Assembly: GCA_026193295.1 (NCBI GenBank)
Contig: JAPHSB010000331.1
Location: forward strand, 1 to 7,325
DNA from: Lysobacterales bacterium
Lineage (GTDB): Bacteria; Pseudomonadota; Gammaproteobacteria; Xanthomonadales; SZUA-36
Length of the DNA: 7,325 nt
Direction of reading: 5' to 3'
Position numbers and translations under genes: made by a program. Positions 5,977 to 7,325 of this stretch are shown here, in pieces; within the stretch, counting starts at the first letter, position 1; every line of letters starts with the position of its first letter. Under the pieces are notes generated by a model. The model was not told the origin of the DNA, did not search any database, and saw nothing but the letters and a program-made list of their open reading frames with translations.

Positions 5977-5999
5977 ATCGCGAGCAAGCTCGCTTCTAC
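5977..5999 (-). repeat. REP-like palindromic unit, right copy with intact GTAG head
   Basis: On the minus strand this reads GTAG (5999-5996), AA, then GCGAGCTTGCTCGC and GAT, the canonical REP layout of a GTAG tetranucleotide at the foot of a hairpin. It is in inverted orientation to the copy at 5815-5837, as in a REPIN doublet, although the 139 bp between the 18-bp arms is unusually structured. The last three bases of GTAG are the stop codon of rnhB, so the repeat abuts and overlaps the gene's end. Confidence 0.78.
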
Positions 6000-6610
6000 A
6001 GAAGCCCCTTCTGCATGGCATCCCGTACCGGCGCGAATGATCTCCGATGCACTTCGCAGGGGCCGAACTGCGCGAGCCGCTGCAAGTGGTCGCGCGTCGG
6101 GTAGCCCTTGTGGCGATCGAAGCCATAGCGAGGATAGAGCCGGTGCAGATCGACCATGATTCGGTCACGCGTCACCTTGGCCAGGATCGAAGCGGCGGAT
6201 ATGGCGGGCTCCAGGCCATCTCCGCCTACCAGGGTGCGCACCTGGCACGGCAGTCGCGGCGCCCGGTTGCCGTCGATCAACGCCAGCTCAGGGGTAGGGA
6301 TCAGGCGTTCAACGGCCTGTTGCATGCCCAGCAGTGTCGCCTGCAGGATGTTGAGGTCGTCAATCTGCCCGGGTGAAATCTGTATCACCGACCAGGCCAG
6401 GGATTCTTGCCGGATCCGATCGAAAAGCGCCTCCCGGCGGGTCGCGCTCAGCTTCTTGGAATCATCCAGCCCGGCGATCGGGCGGTCAGGGTCCAGGATG
6501 ACCGCCGCGACCACGACCGGGCCGGCCAGGGGGCCACGGCCGGCTTCATCGACGCCAGCCGTCAGCGTTGGCCGCATGTCCATACGCCGCCGCTCATCCT
6601 GCACCGTCAT
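5996..6610 (-). CDS. rnhB: Ribonuclease HII
   Basis: RNase HII cuts RNA in RNA-DNA hybrids and starts removal of single ribonucleotides from genomic DNA in the cytoplasm. Numbering from the ATG at 6610 (204 aa), the metal-binding acidic residues are D21 and E22 in GVDEAGRGPLAGPVV, D113 in LIDGNRAP and D149 in SILAKVTRD. The GRG motif is at 24-26, and Y170 in HKGYPT is the conserved tyrosine that reads the RNA-DNA junction. HRRSFAPV near the end is typical. Length is normal (E. coli about 198). The start is not settled. ATG 6610 overlaps the lpxB stop by 17 bp and has no Shine-Dalgarno, whereas ATG 6583 has GAG/AGGA bases 9-13 nt upstream and would give 195 aa; ATG 6577 is also possible. All keep the full domain. 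It follows lpxB as in many proteobacteria. Its TAG stop lies inside a REP-like unit. Confidence 0.95.
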   Translation of the reverse strand: MTVQDERRRMDMRPTLTAGVDEAGRGPLAGPVVVAAVILDPDRPIAGLDDSKKLSATRREALFDRIRQESLAWSVIQISPGQIDDLNILQATLLGMQQAVERLIPTPELALIDGNRAPRLPCQVRTLVGGDGLEPAISAASILAKVTRDRIMVDLHRLYPRYGFDRHKGYPTRDHLQRLAQFGPCEVHRRSFAPVRDAMQKGLL

Positions 6611-7325
6611 TCAACAGGTCGGAAACGGCTGCCGCTGCCCGACTGCTGGCATCGCAACGCAGCTCGGCGTGCAGTTCGTCGAAGCGCCGGCGCACCTCTG
6701 CGGCGCGCACCGGGTCGTCGAGCCAGCGTTGGACTTCGGCGGCCATGCGCTCGCTGGTGGCCTCATCCTGGACCAATTCCGGCACCAACGCTTCGCCTGC
6801 CAAAATGTTCGGCAGCGCGAACAGTTGCCGTTTGATCACCCTCAGGTTCTTGACCAGCCAGAAGGTCGAAGGGGCGATCCGGTAGACCATCACCAGCGGC
6901 CGGTTGACCAGCATCGTCTCGAGGGTCGCAGTTCCCGATGCGCAGAGTACGACATCGGCCGCGGCCATGACCTGGCGAGGGCGGTTCGCCACCAGCGCGA
7001 TATCCTCGCAGCCTCCCTCCTGCAAAGCCTGGCGGAAGAGGGCGTCGACCGCATCACTGGCCATGGCGGCGACGAATTGCAGGTCAGTGCGGTGTGCCCG
7101 CAGCAGCTGGACGGCTTTGATCATGGGTTCGGCCAGCCGGCTCACCTCGCTGATACGGCTACCCGGCAGTAAAGCGATTGTTGCCGCGCCTGGATCCAGC
7201 CCCAGCGCCCGGCGCGCGGCCGCCGGATCGGAATCTGCATCGATCTGGTCCGCCATCGGGTGGCCCACGTAGCGGGCGACCACGCCATGACCCTCGTAAA
7301 ATGCGGGTTCGAAGGGGAACAGGCA
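6594..7325 (-). CDS. lpxB: Lipid-A-disaccharide synthase, C-terminal 243 residues (5' end outside window)
   Basis: LpxB is the peripheral membrane glycosyltransferase that joins UDP-2,3-diacylglucosamine and lipid X to form the lipid A disaccharide. The reading frame is open to the right edge and begins with CLFPFEPAFYEGHG, a family motif, so about 140 N-terminal residues are missing compared with the 382-aa E. coli enzyme. Further motifs in order are YVGHPMAD, ALLPGSRISEV (start of the nucleotide-binding half), VVLCASGTATLETML, NRPLVMVYR and FALPNILAGEALVPELVQDEAT, the last being the strongly conserved C-terminal donor-site segment. It ends ordinarily at TGA 6596-6594 and overlaps or abuts rnhB, indicating one transcript. 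Upstream lpxD-fabZ-lpxA would be expected beyond the window. The GTG at 7283 is an internal codon, not the start. Confidence 0.95.
   Translation of the reverse strand, partial: CLFPFEPAFYEGHGVVARYVGHPMADQIDADSDPAAARRALGLDPGAATIALLPGSRISEVSRLAEPMIKAVQLLRAHRTDLQFVAAMASDAVDALFRQALQEGGCEDIALVANRPRQVMAAADVVLCASGTATLETMLVNRPLVMVYRIAPSTFWLVKNLRVIKRQLFALPNILAGEALVPELVQDEATSERMAAEVQRWLDDPVRAAEVRRRFDELHAELRCDASSRAAAAVSDLLNDGAG

Noticed and set aside
5944..6168. A 74-codon minus-strand frame ending in CRSELARDPSNPHQKESG
   Set aside because: The tail is simply a translation of the REP-like palindrome, a known source of false small proteins, and the rest shadows rnhB.
6156..7172. A 338-codon plus-strand open frame opposite rnhB and lpxB
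   Set aside because: It lies wholly antisense to two well-recognised genes. Its protein is low-complexity and rich in Arg, Ser and Ala, as expected from the shadow frame of high-GC coding DNA.

Overview
The window is high-GC, densely coded DNA, most like a chromosomal segment of a gammaproteobacterium. This rests on the lpxB-rnhB pair, the ArsC-family / DUF2069 / YihY / TlpA neighbourhood (which I recall from Pseudomonas-type genomes) and a REP-type palindrome of the kind found in pseudomonads and relatives. I cannot name the genus. No RNA gene, CRISPR array, transposase or integrase is visible.

Layout. Positions 1-329 (-) hold the N-terminal part of an asparaginase-family enzyme that runs off the left edge. 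A 44-bp divergent gap separates it from a 972-codon gene (374-3292, +) for a large exported protein I do not recognise. That gene overlaps tail to tail by 11 bp with a DUF2069 membrane protein (3282-3617, -). The DUF2069 gene is coupled to an upstream ArsC/YfgD-like reductase (3614-3961, -) through a TTGA start/stop overlap. An 89-bp divergent region (3962-4050) carries a good sigma70-type promoter for the minus-strand pair. It is followed by a YihY/BrkB-family membrane protein with a C-terminal cytoplasmic extension (4051-5319, +), coupled by an ATGA overlap to a TlpA-like thioredoxin (5316-5807, +). From the right edge, minus-strand lpxB (partial) and rnhB converge on tlpA.

The most striking non-coding structure is the 188-bp convergent gap between tlpA and rnhB. 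It contains three nested levels of inverted repeat. The outermost is two 23-nt REP-like units facing each other. Inside them is a 106-bp element with perfect 29-bp arms. Inside that is a small bulged stem-loop beside a 23-nt unpaired stretch. The rnhB stop codon is made from the GTAG tetranucleotide of the right-hand REP-like unit.

How the genes relate. LpxB (lipid A disaccharide synthesis) and RNase HII (ribonucleotide removal from DNA) form a standard operon end, but dnaE does not follow. The ArsC-like and TlpA-like proteins are both thiol-redox proteins on either side of one divergent region, each linked to a membrane protein. Shared function is an inference from position only. No obvious defence, secretion or biosynthetic system is present. 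The best candidates for something new are the compound repeat and the large exported orphan protein.
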